DNA of 64,000 nt, taken from Microbacterium sp. AK009. GTDB taxonomy: Bacteria; Actinomycetota; Actinomycetes; Actinomycetales; Microbacteriaceae. A program made the position numbers and the translations under genes. The notes under the pieces were generated by a model that was given only the letters and a program-made list of their open reading frames with translations, was not told the origin of the DNA and searched no databases. This document shows positions 1-7,429 of this stretch, piece by piece. Every line of letters begins with the position of its first letter. Positions within the stretch are counted from its first letter, which is position 1. The stretch covers positions 186,001 through 250,000 of the forward strand of contig NZ_JACCCG010000001.1 in NCBI RefSeq assembly GCF_013410955.1, given 5' to 3'.

Positions 1-988
1 CGAGGATCGGCCAGTGCCAGAGGTAGATGCCGTACGAGCGGTCGCCGATCCACCGCAGCGGCTGGGCGTCGAGAGCGGTGCCGAACCGCGAACCGGGCCA
101 GACCCCGGCGATGATCGCCGCAGCGGAGAGCACGCTTGCCGCCACGAGCGCGCCCGGGAAGGTCACGAGAGCATCGACCGGCGCCAGGAACGACAGCAGC
201 ACGAGTCCCGAGACGGCCGCCGCGCCGACCGGCCCGGCCCACCGCGGCCGCGACACCGCAGGACGCGCCAGCGCCCGTGTCGTCGCGAACGCCAGCGCCA
301 CCCCCAGCAGGATGCCGAAGGCGTGGGTGTCGGTGCCGAAGTACACCCGGGTGAGGTCGCCACCGGGTGTGCCGAGGCCGGAGGTCATCAGCACCGCCAT
401 CCACCCCGCCGAGGCGGCTGCCAGCAGCACCGCTGCCCCGGCACGCGCCCAGGCGCGGGGGAGGAGGAGGAACAGCGGCAGCACGAGCGGCCAGACGACG
501 TAGAACTGCTCCTCGACGGCGAGCGACCAGAAGTTGCGGAAGAGCTCGGGGGTGGCCGCGGAGAAGTAGCCCCCGTCGCCGGCGAGCGAGACCCAGTTGT
601 AGCTGAAGGTCGCCGCCCCCAGCACCTGCGTCCCCAGGCGCACGAGCACGTCGCCGCCGACGAGGAGTGCCGCGCTGGAGCAGACGAGCACCACCAGCGC
701 GAGGGCCGGCAGGAGGCGTCGGGCGCGCCGCCGCCAGAAGCCGACGAGCGCGATCCGGCCGCTGCGGGCGTGCTCTCGCAGCAGCAGGCTGGTGATGAGG
801 AACCCGCTGATGACGAAGAAGACGTCGACGCCGATGAACCCGCCCGGGAGCATCGCGGGGAAGAGGTGGTAGATCACCACGAGCGTCACGGCGACCGCTC
901 GCATCCCGTCCAATCCCGCGTAACGGCGCGGAAGATCGGGGGTCTGCGAGCGGGGACTCGTGAGGCGTGTGGGGGCGGTGAGCGTCAT
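1..988 (-). CDS. Acyltransferase family 3 membrane protein (partial, cut by window edge)
   Basis: An integral-membrane O-acyltransferase of the OafA/YrhL type, which typically acetylates cell-surface polysaccharide or lipid. The visible 329 residues start at ATG 988 and show the family hallmark near the N-terminus: a GLDGMRAVAV stretch, a YHLFP segment carrying the conserved His, then GGFIGVDVFFVISGFLIT. Several hydrophobic helices follow. The last readable residues are RWIGDRSYGIYLWHWPIL, the conserved late-helix motif, so little of the membrane domain is missing. The 3' end lies outside the window. A C-terminal SGNH domain, common in this family, cannot be confirmed. The substrate is unknown. 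Confidence 0.9.
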   Translation of the reverse strand, partial: MTLTAPTRLTSPRSQTPDLPRRYAGLDGMRAVAVTLVVIYHLFPAMLPGGFIGVDVFFVISGFLITSLLLREHARSGRIALVGFWRRRARRLLPALALVVLVCSSAALLVGGDVLVRLGTQVLGAATFSYNWVSLAGDGGYFSAATPELFRNFWSLAVEEQFYVVWPLVLPLFLLLPRAWARAGAAVLLAAASAGWMAVLMTSGLGTPGGDLTRVYFGTDTHAFGILLGVALAFATTRALARPAVSRPRWAGPVGAAAVSGLVLLSFLAPVDALVTFPGALVAASVLSAAAIIAGVWPGSRFGTALDAQPLRWIGDRSYGIYLWHWPIL

Positions 989-1105
989 GGGTAAACCGGT
1001 CAGGTCGACGATCCTGCGGAGGGGACACCACAGTGTACGTCGGTCCTCGCCCCGGCCCCCGGGGAATCTCCGAGAGTGGGACCGGGGGCGAACTACGCTG
1101 GTGCG

Positions 1106-1972
1106 GTGCGCATCCGCCTCGATCTCTCCTACGACGGCACGCACTTCCGCGGCTGGGCCCGCCAGCCCGGCCTTCGGACCGTGCAGGAGACGCTGGAGTC
1201 CGCCCTCGGCCGCGTGCTGGGCGGCGATCCGCGCGTCGTGGTGGCCGGGCGCACCGACGCCGGCGTCCACGCCACCGGGCAGGTCGCCCACCTCGACCTC
1301 GATCCGGCGCAGCAGGAACGCCTGGCCGCGGCCCGCCCCCCGCGCGGGCCGGCGAGCTCCGACAGGGAGCCGTTCGATCCGGCAGCCCAGCTCGCGCGTC
1401 GCCTCAACGGAGTGCTGGGCGCCTATGCCGATCTGGCCATACGGGCGACCTCGCTCGCCCCCGCCGGGTTCGACGCCCGCTTCTCGGCGGTGTGGCGGCG
1501 CTACGTCTACCGCATCGCCGACCGCGCGACCGGCTACGACCCCCTCGAGCGCCACCGCACCACGAGCGTGCGGTCGCACCTCGATGAGGAGCGGATGGAT
1601 GCCGCGGCGCGTTCGCTCATCGGACTCCACGATTTCGCGGCCTACTGCAAACCGCGCGAGGAGGCGACGACCATCCGCACCCTGCTGGACTTCCGCTGGC
1701 ACCGCGGCGCCGAGGGCGTGCTGATCGCCGACGTCACCGCCGACGCGTTCTGCCACAGCATGGTGCGCGCCCTGGTCGGGGGGTGCGTGGCGGTGGGAGA
1801 AGGGCGCCTGGATCCGGACGATCTCGCCACGATCCGCGATCGTGGCGGGAAGGTCCCCGAGATCCACGTCCTCGCCGCCCGGGGGCTGACCCTCGCCGAG
1901 GTCGGCTACCCCGCCGATGACCTGCTCGCGGCCCGTGCCGAGCAGACCCGGGCACGGCGTGCGGCGGACTGA
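1106..1972 (+). CDS. truA: tRNA pseudouridine synthase A
   Basis: Converts U38-U40 in the tRNA anticodon arm to pseudouridine in the cytoplasm. The 288-residue product is of normal length. It opens with IRLDLSYDGTHFRGWARQPG and carries the catalytic motif GRTDAGVHA, with the nucleophile at about Asp51. The later FCHSMVRALVG motif is typical of TruA. I chose GTG 1106 because the TruA fold starts there and a TACGCT -10-like box at 1094-1099 lies 6 nt upstream, as for a leaderless mRNA. An in-frame GTG at 1076 would add ten residues with no homology. It has an internal Pro/Arg-rich insertion after about residue 75, common in actinobacterial TruA. Confidence 0.95.
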   Translation: MRIRLDLSYDGTHFRGWARQPGLRTVQETLESALGRVLGGDPRVVVAGRTDAGVHATGQVAHLDLDPAQQERLAAARPPRGPASSDREPFDPAAQLARRLNGVLGAYADLAIRATSLAPAGFDARFSAVWRRYVYRIADRATGYDPLERHRTTSVRSHLDEERMDAAARSLIGLHDFAAYCKPREEATTIRTLLDFRWHRGAEGVLIADVTADAFCHSMVRALVGGCVAVGEGRLDPDDLATIRDRGGKVPEIHVLAARGLTLAEVGYPADDLLAARAEQTRARRAAD

Positions 1973-2047
1973 CGAAACCTGATCATCGCTTATGGGTCAC
2001 CTCCCGGTCAGCCCGCGTTCGACGCCACGGCCCTAGGCTGGGCGTCG

Positions 2048-2749
2048 ATGAGAGTGATCTCGTACAACCTGCGCAAGCATCGCGCCGCGGGCGAGCTGGC
2101 CGAGCTGGTCGAACGCCACGGCGCCGACGTGCTGTGTCTGCAGGAGTACGACACCTCCGACATCCCCGACGAGATCGCCGGGCTCCGCCTCGCCGAGGCG
2201 ACCTCGCGCAACAGGCTGGGCCTCGCGGTCTACTACCGGGCCAACACGTTCCGCGCGGTCGATGTCCGCGCCCTGGCGTTGAAGAAGTCGCTGCACGATC
2301 ACCTGTTGAAGCCCGCCGAAGAGCGGATGCTGGGCGTGCGGCTGCACGACATCGATCACCGCACCGACCTGATCATCGCGTCGTTCCATGCGGCGCCCCT
2401 CACCGCGCTGAACTCGCTGCGCCGCCACCAGATCCGCACGGCCCTGGCCGAACTGGAGCAGCTGGGGGAGGGCCTTCCCGCGCTGATGGTCGGCGATTAC
2501 AACTACCCGGTGTTCAAGGAGAACCTCGGGCAGAAGGTGCGCGAGCAGGGGTACGAGCTCAGTCTCAGCGACTCGCGCACCTATACGCGGTACCGGTTCT
2601 TCCGCGGCCACTACGACTTCGTCACCTCGTCGGGCTTCACCATCGACCACGTCCGTACGCTTCCGCAGGGGCTGTCGGATCACCTCCCGATCCTCGTGAC
2701 CGCGAATATCACCTCCGCCCAGCCGGCGGAGGTGCCGACGGCGAGCTGA
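2048..2749 (+). CDS. Endonuclease/exonuclease/phosphatase-family protein
   Basis: A metal-dependent phosphodiesterase of the EEP (DNase I-like) fold, 233 residues, about one domain. Diagnostic pieces are the N-terminal RVISYNLRKH strand, LCLQEYD with the metal-binding Glu, MVGDYNYP in the middle, and the C-terminal SDHLPILV with the catalytic Asp-His pair. There is no signal peptide or membrane helix, so a cytoplasmic location is expected. The substrate (nucleic acid, lipid or sugar phosphate) cannot be told from the sequence. The ATG has no Shine-Dalgarno sequence but has TAGGCT at 2034-2039, eight nt upstream, consistent with leaderless expression. Confidence 0.85.
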   Translation: MRVISYNLRKHRAAGELAELVERHGADVLCLQEYDTSDIPDEIAGLRLAEATSRNRLGLAVYYRANTFRAVDVRALALKKSLHDHLLKPAEERMLGVRLHDIDHRTDLIIASFHAAPLTALNSLRRHQIRTALAELEQLGEGLPALMVGDYNYPVFKENLGQKVREQGYELSLSDSRTYTRYRFFRGHYDFVTSSGFTIDHVRTLPQGLSDHLPILVTANITSAQPAEVPTAS

Positions 2750-2756
2750 GCGGCCA

Positions 2757-2779
2757 CCGAGCCGGCGCTCGGGGCCGGC
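2757..2779 (+). terminator. GC-rich hairpin after the EEP gene
   Basis: Two mutually exclusive short stems are possible: CCGAGC/GCTCGG (2757-2772) and GCCGGC/GCCGGC (2761-2779). They lie just past the stop codon at 2749 and before the kinase promoter. There is no T-tract, so termination strength is uncertain. Confidence 0.4.
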
Positions 2780-2790
2780 GGGTACGTGGC

Positions 2791-2796
2791 TAAACT
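2791..2796 (+). promoter_or_regulatory. TAAACT -10 box of the sensor kinase gene
   Basis: TAAACT lies 6 nt before the ATG at 2803, leaving no room for a Shine-Dalgarno sequence. This predicts a leaderless transcript. No convincing -35 is seen. Confidence 0.55.
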
Positions 2797-2802
2797 CTGC
2801 GT

Positions 2803-4485
2803 ATGTTCACGGGGGGCAGGTCGCGAACGGTCGACGCCGCCCCGGCGCCGTTATCGCCCGGGTCTGTCGGCCCCGACACCCGGATGCCGGTTCCCGCGCC
2901 GATCTCCAGCCGCACGCGATCGATCTGGCTGAGCCAGCTGGTCCTCGGGGCGACCGTGCTCGCCGTCGTCATCCTCCTGCTGTTCCTTCAACCGGCGCAG
3001 CTGGCCAGCTGGACCTTCACCGGCGGCATCCTCCTGCTGGTGGCGATCACCGCGGCGACGATGATCGCACCGTGGGCGCGGCTGTCCTCCGCCGCCGTGC
3101 TCGTCGTGCCGTTCGCCGACCTGTTCGCCATCGGGCTGCTGAACCTCGACGGCGATCTGCAGTTCGCGTTCCTGTGGACCTTCCCCATCGTGTGGATCGG
3201 CCTGCACTACGGCGCCCGCACGCTCGCCGTCGCCCTCGGCGCGGTCGGTCTCTTTCTGCTGATCGTCGCGAGCATCACCCCCGGCACCGCGTCCACGATC
3301 CGCGTGGTGCTGGTCATGGTCGTGCTGAGCTTCATCGGCATCACGCTGTCCGTCGGCTCCACGCGCACCCGGGCCTTCAAGCGGCTGCTGCGCCGGCAGG
3401 CACGGCGCCTGCGCGAGACCCTCGACCGCGCCACCGCGCAGGAGCGGCGGATCGCAGAGATGATCGACGGCATCGACCTCGGCATCGTGCGGCTCTCACC
3501 CGACGGCGAGCTGCTCGCCCTCAACGCCGCCTATCGGCGGCTCTATGGCCTCGGCGAGCAGGAGGATCCGGCCCACGCCGCTGTGATCGAGCACGCCGCC
3601 GTCGACGGCCCCGAGGTGCCCGCTGACGCGCGTCCGTTCGCACGCGCCGCACGCGGCGAAGCCTTCGCGCCCGAGACGTACTGGATCCCCGACGCCGAAG
3701 GCACCTGGCGGGCGGTGATCGTGTCGGCGAGCCCACTGGCATCGCGGAGCGAGGAGGAAGCGAGCATGCTGCTGGTCGTGCGTGAGGTGACCGCCCTGCT
3801 GCACGCCGAACGCGCACGCGATCAGGTCGTCGCGATGGCCTCGCACGAGATCCGCAACCCCCTCACCGTGATCCTCGGCCGCGCCGAGCTCGCCCTCGAA
3901 CGGGACGTCGATCCCGCCAGCCGCGACGACTTCACGGTGATCGAGGCGTCGGCCGAGCGGATGCTCACGATGCTCGAACAGACCCTCCGCGACTCCCGAT
4001 CGTCCTTCACCGCCCCTCGCGGCACCGATGAGATCGACCTGCGGGCCGTGCTCGAGGCGTCGCTGGTGGGGGTCAAGGCCAACGCGCGAGCGCGCAACAT
4101 CACCCTGCACGCCGACTTCCCACCCGCGCTGCCGGTGCGCGGGGATGCGTTCCGACTTCGGCAGGTGTTCGACAACCTCCTCACGAACGCCGTGAAGTAC
4201 ACGCCCCGGCAGGGGACGGTGTCGGTGAGGGCCGCGGTCGATCGCGACCTGATCCACGTCGACATCGCCGACTCGGGGATCGGGATCCCCGCCGACGACA
4301 TCGACCGGGTGTTCGAGCCCTACTTCCGCTCCTCCGCCGCAGGGGAGACGGCACCCGGGACGGGCCTGGGCCTCGGAATCGCGCGCGACATCGTCGAGGC
4401 GCACGGCGGCACCCTGACGCTGACGTCGCAGGCCGGCGAGGGGACCACGGCGAGCATCCGCCTCCCCCGGGCGGCGACGCCGTGA
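2803..4485 (+). CDS. Membrane sensor histidine kinase with PAS domain
   Basis: A 560-residue sensor kinase. The N-terminal third contains about six hydrophobic segments (roughly residues 45-190) forming an uncharacterised membrane sensor. A basic linker and a PAS-like domain (about 220-340) follow. The HisKA motif SHEIRNPLTVILGR places the phospho-acceptor at His348. The HATPase domain shows an N-box (FDNLLTNAVKYTP), DSGIGIP and GTGLGLGIA. It would phosphorylate a response regulator, and the only one in the window is the OmpR-type protein at 9030. The gene overlaps the next one by GTGA, so the two are translationally coupled. The signal is unknown. Confidence 0.93.
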   Translation: MFTGGRSRTVDAAPAPLSPGSVGPDTRMPVPAPISSRTRSIWLSQLVLGATVLAVVILLLFLQPAQLASWTFTGGILLLVAITAATMIAPWARLSSAAVLVVPFADLFAIGLLNLDGDLQFAFLWTFPIVWIGLHYGARTLAVALGAVGLFLLIVASITPGTASTIRVVLVMVVLSFIGITLSVGSTRTRAFKRLLRRQARRLRETLDRATAQERRIAEMIDGIDLGIVRLSPDGELLALNAAYRRLYGLGEQEDPAHAAVIEHAAVDGPEVPADARPFARAARGEAFAPETYWIPDAEGTWRAVIVSASPLASRSEEEASMLLVVREVTALLHAERARDQVVAMASHEIRNPLTVILGRAELALERDVDPASRDDFTVIEASAERMLTMLEQTLRDSRSSFTAPRGTDEIDLRAVLEASLVGVKANARARNITLHADFPPALPVRGDAFRLRQVFDNLLTNAVKYTPRQGTVSVRAAVDRDLIHVDIADSGIGIPADDIDRVFEPYFRSSAAGETAPGTGLGLGIARDIVEAHGGTLTLTSQAGEGTTASIRLPRAATP

Positions 4486-5618
4486 TCGACGGCATCCCCT
4501 CCTTCAGCGGTCCCAACCTCGCCCTGGCGCAGGCGACGGTGGCCACCCTCGGCGTCGTCATCATGATCGGGGTCGCGTTCCTGGATCGCCCGCATCGCTC
4601 GACGCTGCTGTGGTCGATCGCCTTCCTGGTGGCGATGGTCTCATCGTGGGGGGTGGTGCTGGCCGAGACCGTGGACTCCGAGGTGCTCCGCCGCGTGTCG
4701 TTGGGCATCGTCCTGGGCGCGCCGGGCTTCATCTGGGCGGGGTTCCGCACCCTCCGCGGCTCGGCATCGCGATGGTGGCTCGCAGCATCGCTGTCGATCC
4801 TCAGCCCGCTCCTGCTCGTCGCGGCGGGCGCCACCGAGGTCTACAGCGTCGTCTTCCGGCTGGTCTTCCTCCTCTCGGCCGTTTTCGCGTTCCTGCTCCT
4901 CGTGGAGTGGCTGCGCCTTCCCGATCGCGGCGACACCGTGCTGTACCCCCTCGTGGTGATCTCGGTGCTGAACTCCGCGCTCGCCGCCTTCGTCGCGGTC
5001 GCGGGCCTGGTCTTTCCCGCCTCCAGCGGCGACGACCTGCAGTTCGTCCGCTCGGTCAACCAGCTGGGCTTCCTCGTCTACATGGTCTGCGCGCTGGTAT
5101 CCCTCGTCGGCTTCGCCACCCGCCGCGAGCGGGTGGTGCTGCCGGGATCGCGCTCCCGCTGGGACGAGTTCGCCGCGGGATGCCGCGAACGACTCGTCCG
5201 CGCCGGACGACGCGGAGAGCGTTCGTGGGCCCTCCTGGTGTTCCGGCTCGACGACGAGGACGACGTGCGCGATGCGGTCGGGGTCTCCGGTTTCGACGTC
5301 GTCTGCTCCTGCTTCGCCGAGGCGATCTGCGCCGCGATCCCCGCCGACGCAGACATCGCCGAGCGCAAGCCCGGCACGATGGTCGTGCTGATCTCCCGGC
5401 CGGAGCCCGTGTTGCGGGCAGCGCTGCGCGGGGCGCTCGGCAGGGTCGGGCGGATGGAGAACGCCGGCGGCATGGAGATCCAGGTCTCGGCGAGCGTCGG
5501 ATGGGTCTCGGCCGACGGCGAGGAGGATGACTTCGACACGCTGCTCGATCGTGCCGAGGCGGCCGCCGGCACGGCGCGCGCCGCCGGGGGCGACCGGTGG
5601 GAGCGGATCAGCCGCTGA
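4482..5618 (+). CDS. Multi-pass membrane protein with degenerate GGDEF-like domain
   Basis: 378 residues starting at GTG 4482, overlapping the kinase stop. The first about 215 residues form seven or so hydrophobic helices. The cytoplasmic C-terminal part (about 225-378) has the outline of a GGDEF domain: it ends with SASVGW, a spacer, LLDRAEAAAGTARAAGGDRW, matching the conserved tail of diguanylate cyclases. The GG(D/E)EF signature itself is not present. At the expected place there is IAERKPGTMVVLI. I infer a catalytically dead relative, perhaps a nucleotide or protein sensor. Pairing with the kinase suggests that it modulates signalling for the neighbouring surface-polysaccharide genes. Confidence 0.7.
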   Translation: MIDGIPSFSGPNLALAQATVATLGVVIMIGVAFLDRPHRSTLLWSIAFLVAMVSSWGVVLAETVDSEVLRRVSLGIVLGAPGFIWAGFRTLRGSASRWWLAASLSILSPLLLVAAGATEVYSVVFRLVFLLSAVFAFLLLVEWLRLPDRGDTVLYPLVVISVLNSALAAFVAVAGLVFPASSGDDLQFVRSVNQLGFLVYMVCALVSLVGFATRRERVVLPGSRSRWDEFAAGCRERLVRAGRRGERSWALLVFRLDDEDDVRDAVGVSGFDVVCSCFAEAICAAIPADADIAERKPGTMVVLISRPEPVLRAALRGALGRVGRMENAGGMEIQVSASVGWVSADGEEDDFDTLLDRAEAAAGTARAAGGDRWERISR

Positions 5619-5633
5619 CGGCCGTGCGCCGGA

Positions 5634-6278
5634 TCATCCGTCCGAATCCGAATCCGACCCCGGTGCCGCGGCGATCGCGACCGTGACGGTGTCGCTCGCG
5701 GTCTGCTTGGCGAACTCGTTCGAGGTCGGGGTGGTCTGGACGAGGAAGTCGTAGCTGAACTGCAGCTGCACGTGCGTCGCCTCGGCCGGCACCGATCCCA
5801 CGTTGAAGGTCTGCGAGTAGCTGTACGGAGCAAGGACCAGATACCCGGGGGCGACCGAGGACTGGTCGATCTGCGCCTCCAACGGCGCCATCGCGCCATC
5901 CGGTCCCTGCGGCACCGCCACCATCACCGCCCGCTGCAGATAGACCTTCTGGCCGTCGTCGGGGGTGACCGTCGTCGTCATCGACAGGTTCACCGGCTTC
6001 AGGGCCTCAGCCGTCCATCGGTCCATCGACAGGGTCGACCAGTAGTCGACCGAGGCCGCGACGGCGCCGGCGACGAGCTCCCGGTTGGTCGACCCGCTGG
6101 AGAGGTCGTTGGGCACGGGCGCCGGTGCCGCCGACGCGGTGCGGCTCGGCGTGGCGCTGGGCGTCGGCTCGGCACCGAAGTCCCACGGCGCCGGCCCGCA
6201 GCCCGTCAGGGCGAGGGCGAGCGTCAGAGCGAGTGCGGAACTCGCGGCGCCCGTGACGGCACGACGATGGGGACCCAT
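5634..6278 (-). CDS. Secreted lipoprotein, related to the divergent lipoprotein
   Basis: 214 residues. A signal peptide rich in Ala/Leu ends in the lipobox LALTGC, predicting a diacylglyceryl-Cys anchor on the outer face of the membrane. A Pro/Ser/Thr-rich linker follows. The folded region (about 50-205) has KVYLQRAVMVAV, then YSYSQTFNVG, and ends in QTASDTVTVAIA. The same order is seen in the divergent lipoprotein at 6559, so the two appear to be distant paralogues. No known domain is recognised. An AGGAGG sits four nt from the ATG. Upstream is a phased CTTG-type repeat array, so response-regulator control is likely. Confidence 0.75.
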   Translation of the reverse strand: MGPHRRAVTGAASSALALTLALALTGCGPAPWDFGAEPTPSATPSRTASAAPAPVPNDLSSGSTNRELVAGAVAASVDYWSTLSMDRWTAEALKPVNLSMTTTVTPDDGQKVYLQRAVMVAVPQGPDGAMAPLEAQIDQSSVAPGYLVLAPYSYSQTFNVGSVPAEATHVQLQFSYDFLVQTTPTSNEFAKQTASDTVTVAIAAAPGSDSDSDG

Positions 6279-6351
6279 GAGACCTCCTGGGCGGGTGGGA
6301 CCGAACGCCTTCCGGCCGGGAAGACAGTGGCGTCAGTCTACGGACCTCCCA

Positions 6352-6389
6352 GCGCAAGGCTGGCGCAAGATCACCTCAAGAAGCTCAAG
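6352..6389. promoter_or_regulatory. Phased direct repeats, candidate response-regulator binding array
   Basis: Four CAAG cores start at 6355, 6366, 6377 and 6386, within GCGCAAG, GCGCAAG, CCTCAAG and GCTCAAG. Three of them are spaced exactly 11 bp, the usual period of OmpR/PhoB-family sites. Read toward the minus-strand lipoprotein the repeats are CTTGAG/CTTGCG. They end 12 nt before a TAGACT -10 box (plus-strand 6337-6342), the placement expected for an activator. The same motif recurs upstream of the GT2 gene. Confidence 0.6.
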
Positions 6390-6492
6390 ATCGGCGATCG
6401 GCGTGGTTGTGTAACCGGCGAGGGGTGGGACCGGTCGATTTCGCGGCCGCTCGAACCCGAACCGGGCGGTGTGCCCACAGTTCGCAGAATCG

Positions 6493-6536
6493 GCCGGGCC
6501 CCACCCCGTCCCTTGCCGGGCCCCACCCCGTCCCTT
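6493..6536. repeat. 22-bp tandem duplication in the lipoprotein 5' region
   Basis: Two exact, abutting copies (6493-6514 and 6515-6536) of a 22-bp unit beginning GCCGGGCCCC. They lie 23 bp upstream of the lipoprotein start at 6559. They could be a slippage product or an element of the leader. No function is evident. Confidence 0.8.
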
Positions 6537-6558
6537 CCGGCACGTCAGGAGTCCCGCC

Positions 6559-7305
6559 GTGAGCACCTCAGCCCCCCGTTCCCGCCGCTTCCGCCGGCCT
6601 CTGGCCGTTGCGGCCGCCGGCGCCCTCGTCGTGGCGCTGTCGGGGTGCGCCCAGGTCGCCGATGCGTTCAACCAGTTCCAGCAATCCGCGGGCGCACCGG
6701 CCGCGGCGGCGACTCCGACGCCGCTCGCATCGCCGTCGATGGACTTCGACTCGCAGTTCACCTACGACGGCTCGGTGGCGCTGTCCACCGAGGTCGCCGA
6801 CCAGCTGGAAGTGCGCTTGGACGTCTGGGCCGCCGACCCCAAGCGCACCCTCGAGTGGACTCCCACCCGCGCGAAGACGCTCGGCTTCGCCGTGAACGTC
6901 CACGATCACCGCGTGGACGAGAAAGCCGTGCTCACCGAGAAGCGCCGCGTGTACCTCTCCTCGGTCTCGGTGACCTCTCAGACCGCGCAGACGAGCGGGC
7001 AGGTGCAGAGCCCGTTCCAGTTCAGCGCCGACCCCCGCACGCTGGTGCCGAGTGACACCCTCCGTTCCGATCGCGGGCTGCTTCTCAACAGCTTCCAGGG
7101 CGGCCTCCTGGTGCCCGAGACGACGATCAGCCAGCTACCCGGCGACACCTACGGCATCACGCTGGAGTTCGCTCTCACCGTCTGGGTCGAAGGCAACGCC
7201 AACGACGAGAACTCGTTCTCGCAGCAGACGGTCTACCAGTACCTGCCGGTGGCGATCTATCCCGACGGCTCGGCCGCGGTGGCGGGTCCCCCCACCCAGC
7301 CTTGA
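6559..7305 (+). CDS. Secreted lipoprotein, divergent partner of the 5634-6278 lipoprotein
   Basis: 248 residues from GTG 6559, chosen because AGGAG lies eight nt upstream and a signal peptide follows directly (Arg-rich start, Ala/Val/Leu core, lipobox VVALSGC). An in-frame ATG at 6469 would put 30 unrelated residues before the signal. The mature part has RVYLSSVSVTSQ, a central LLLNSFQGG, and a C-terminal stretch ending SFSQQTVYQYLPVAIYP. This aligns by eye with the other lipoprotein. Its stop codon sits inside the phased repeats preceding the GT2 gene. It may be an extracytoplasmic accessory of the glycan synthase; this is inferred from position only. Confidence 0.75.
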   Translation: MSTSAPRSRRFRRPLAVAAAGALVVALSGCAQVADAFNQFQQSAGAPAAAATPTPLASPSMDFDSQFTYDGSVALSTEVADQLEVRLDVWAADPKRTLEWTPTRAKTLGFAVNVHDHRVDEKAVLTEKRRVYLSSVSVTSQTAQTSGQVQSPFQFSADPRTLVPSDTLRSDRGLLLNSFQGGLLVPETTISQLPGDTYGITLEFALTVWVEGNANDENSFSQQTVYQYLPVAIYPDGSAAVAGPPTQP

Positions 7306-7328
7306 GAGAACCTTGCGGGGCAGTTGGC
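7301..7328 (+). promoter_or_regulatory. Phased CTTG repeats upstream of the GT2 gene
   Basis: CTTGAG starts at 7301, CTTGCG at 7312 and GTTGGCG at 7323, each 11 bp apart. The sequence and period are the same as in the 6352-6389 array, in the same orientation relative to the downstream gene. The first repeat overlaps the lipoprotein stop codon. No clear -10 box is seen after it. Confidence 0.55.
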
Positions 7329-7429
7329 GAGACCTGGGGCTGGCGTCGCGGTCGGGCGGGCACGGTGTTCGTAGCGGCAGGAAGCCACCCGGCAGCAGCA
7401 GGCCGCTCTGAACGACACAGGACGTCACG

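Noticed and set aside
14..994. Long plus-strand frame covering the left edge
   Set aside because: It is very rich in Arg, Glu, Gly and Pro with no domain. The opposite strand codes a clear acyltransferase-3.
4482..5618. Active diguanylate cyclase
   Set aside because: The GG(D/E)EF loop is absent, so only a degenerate GGDEF-like fold is claimed.
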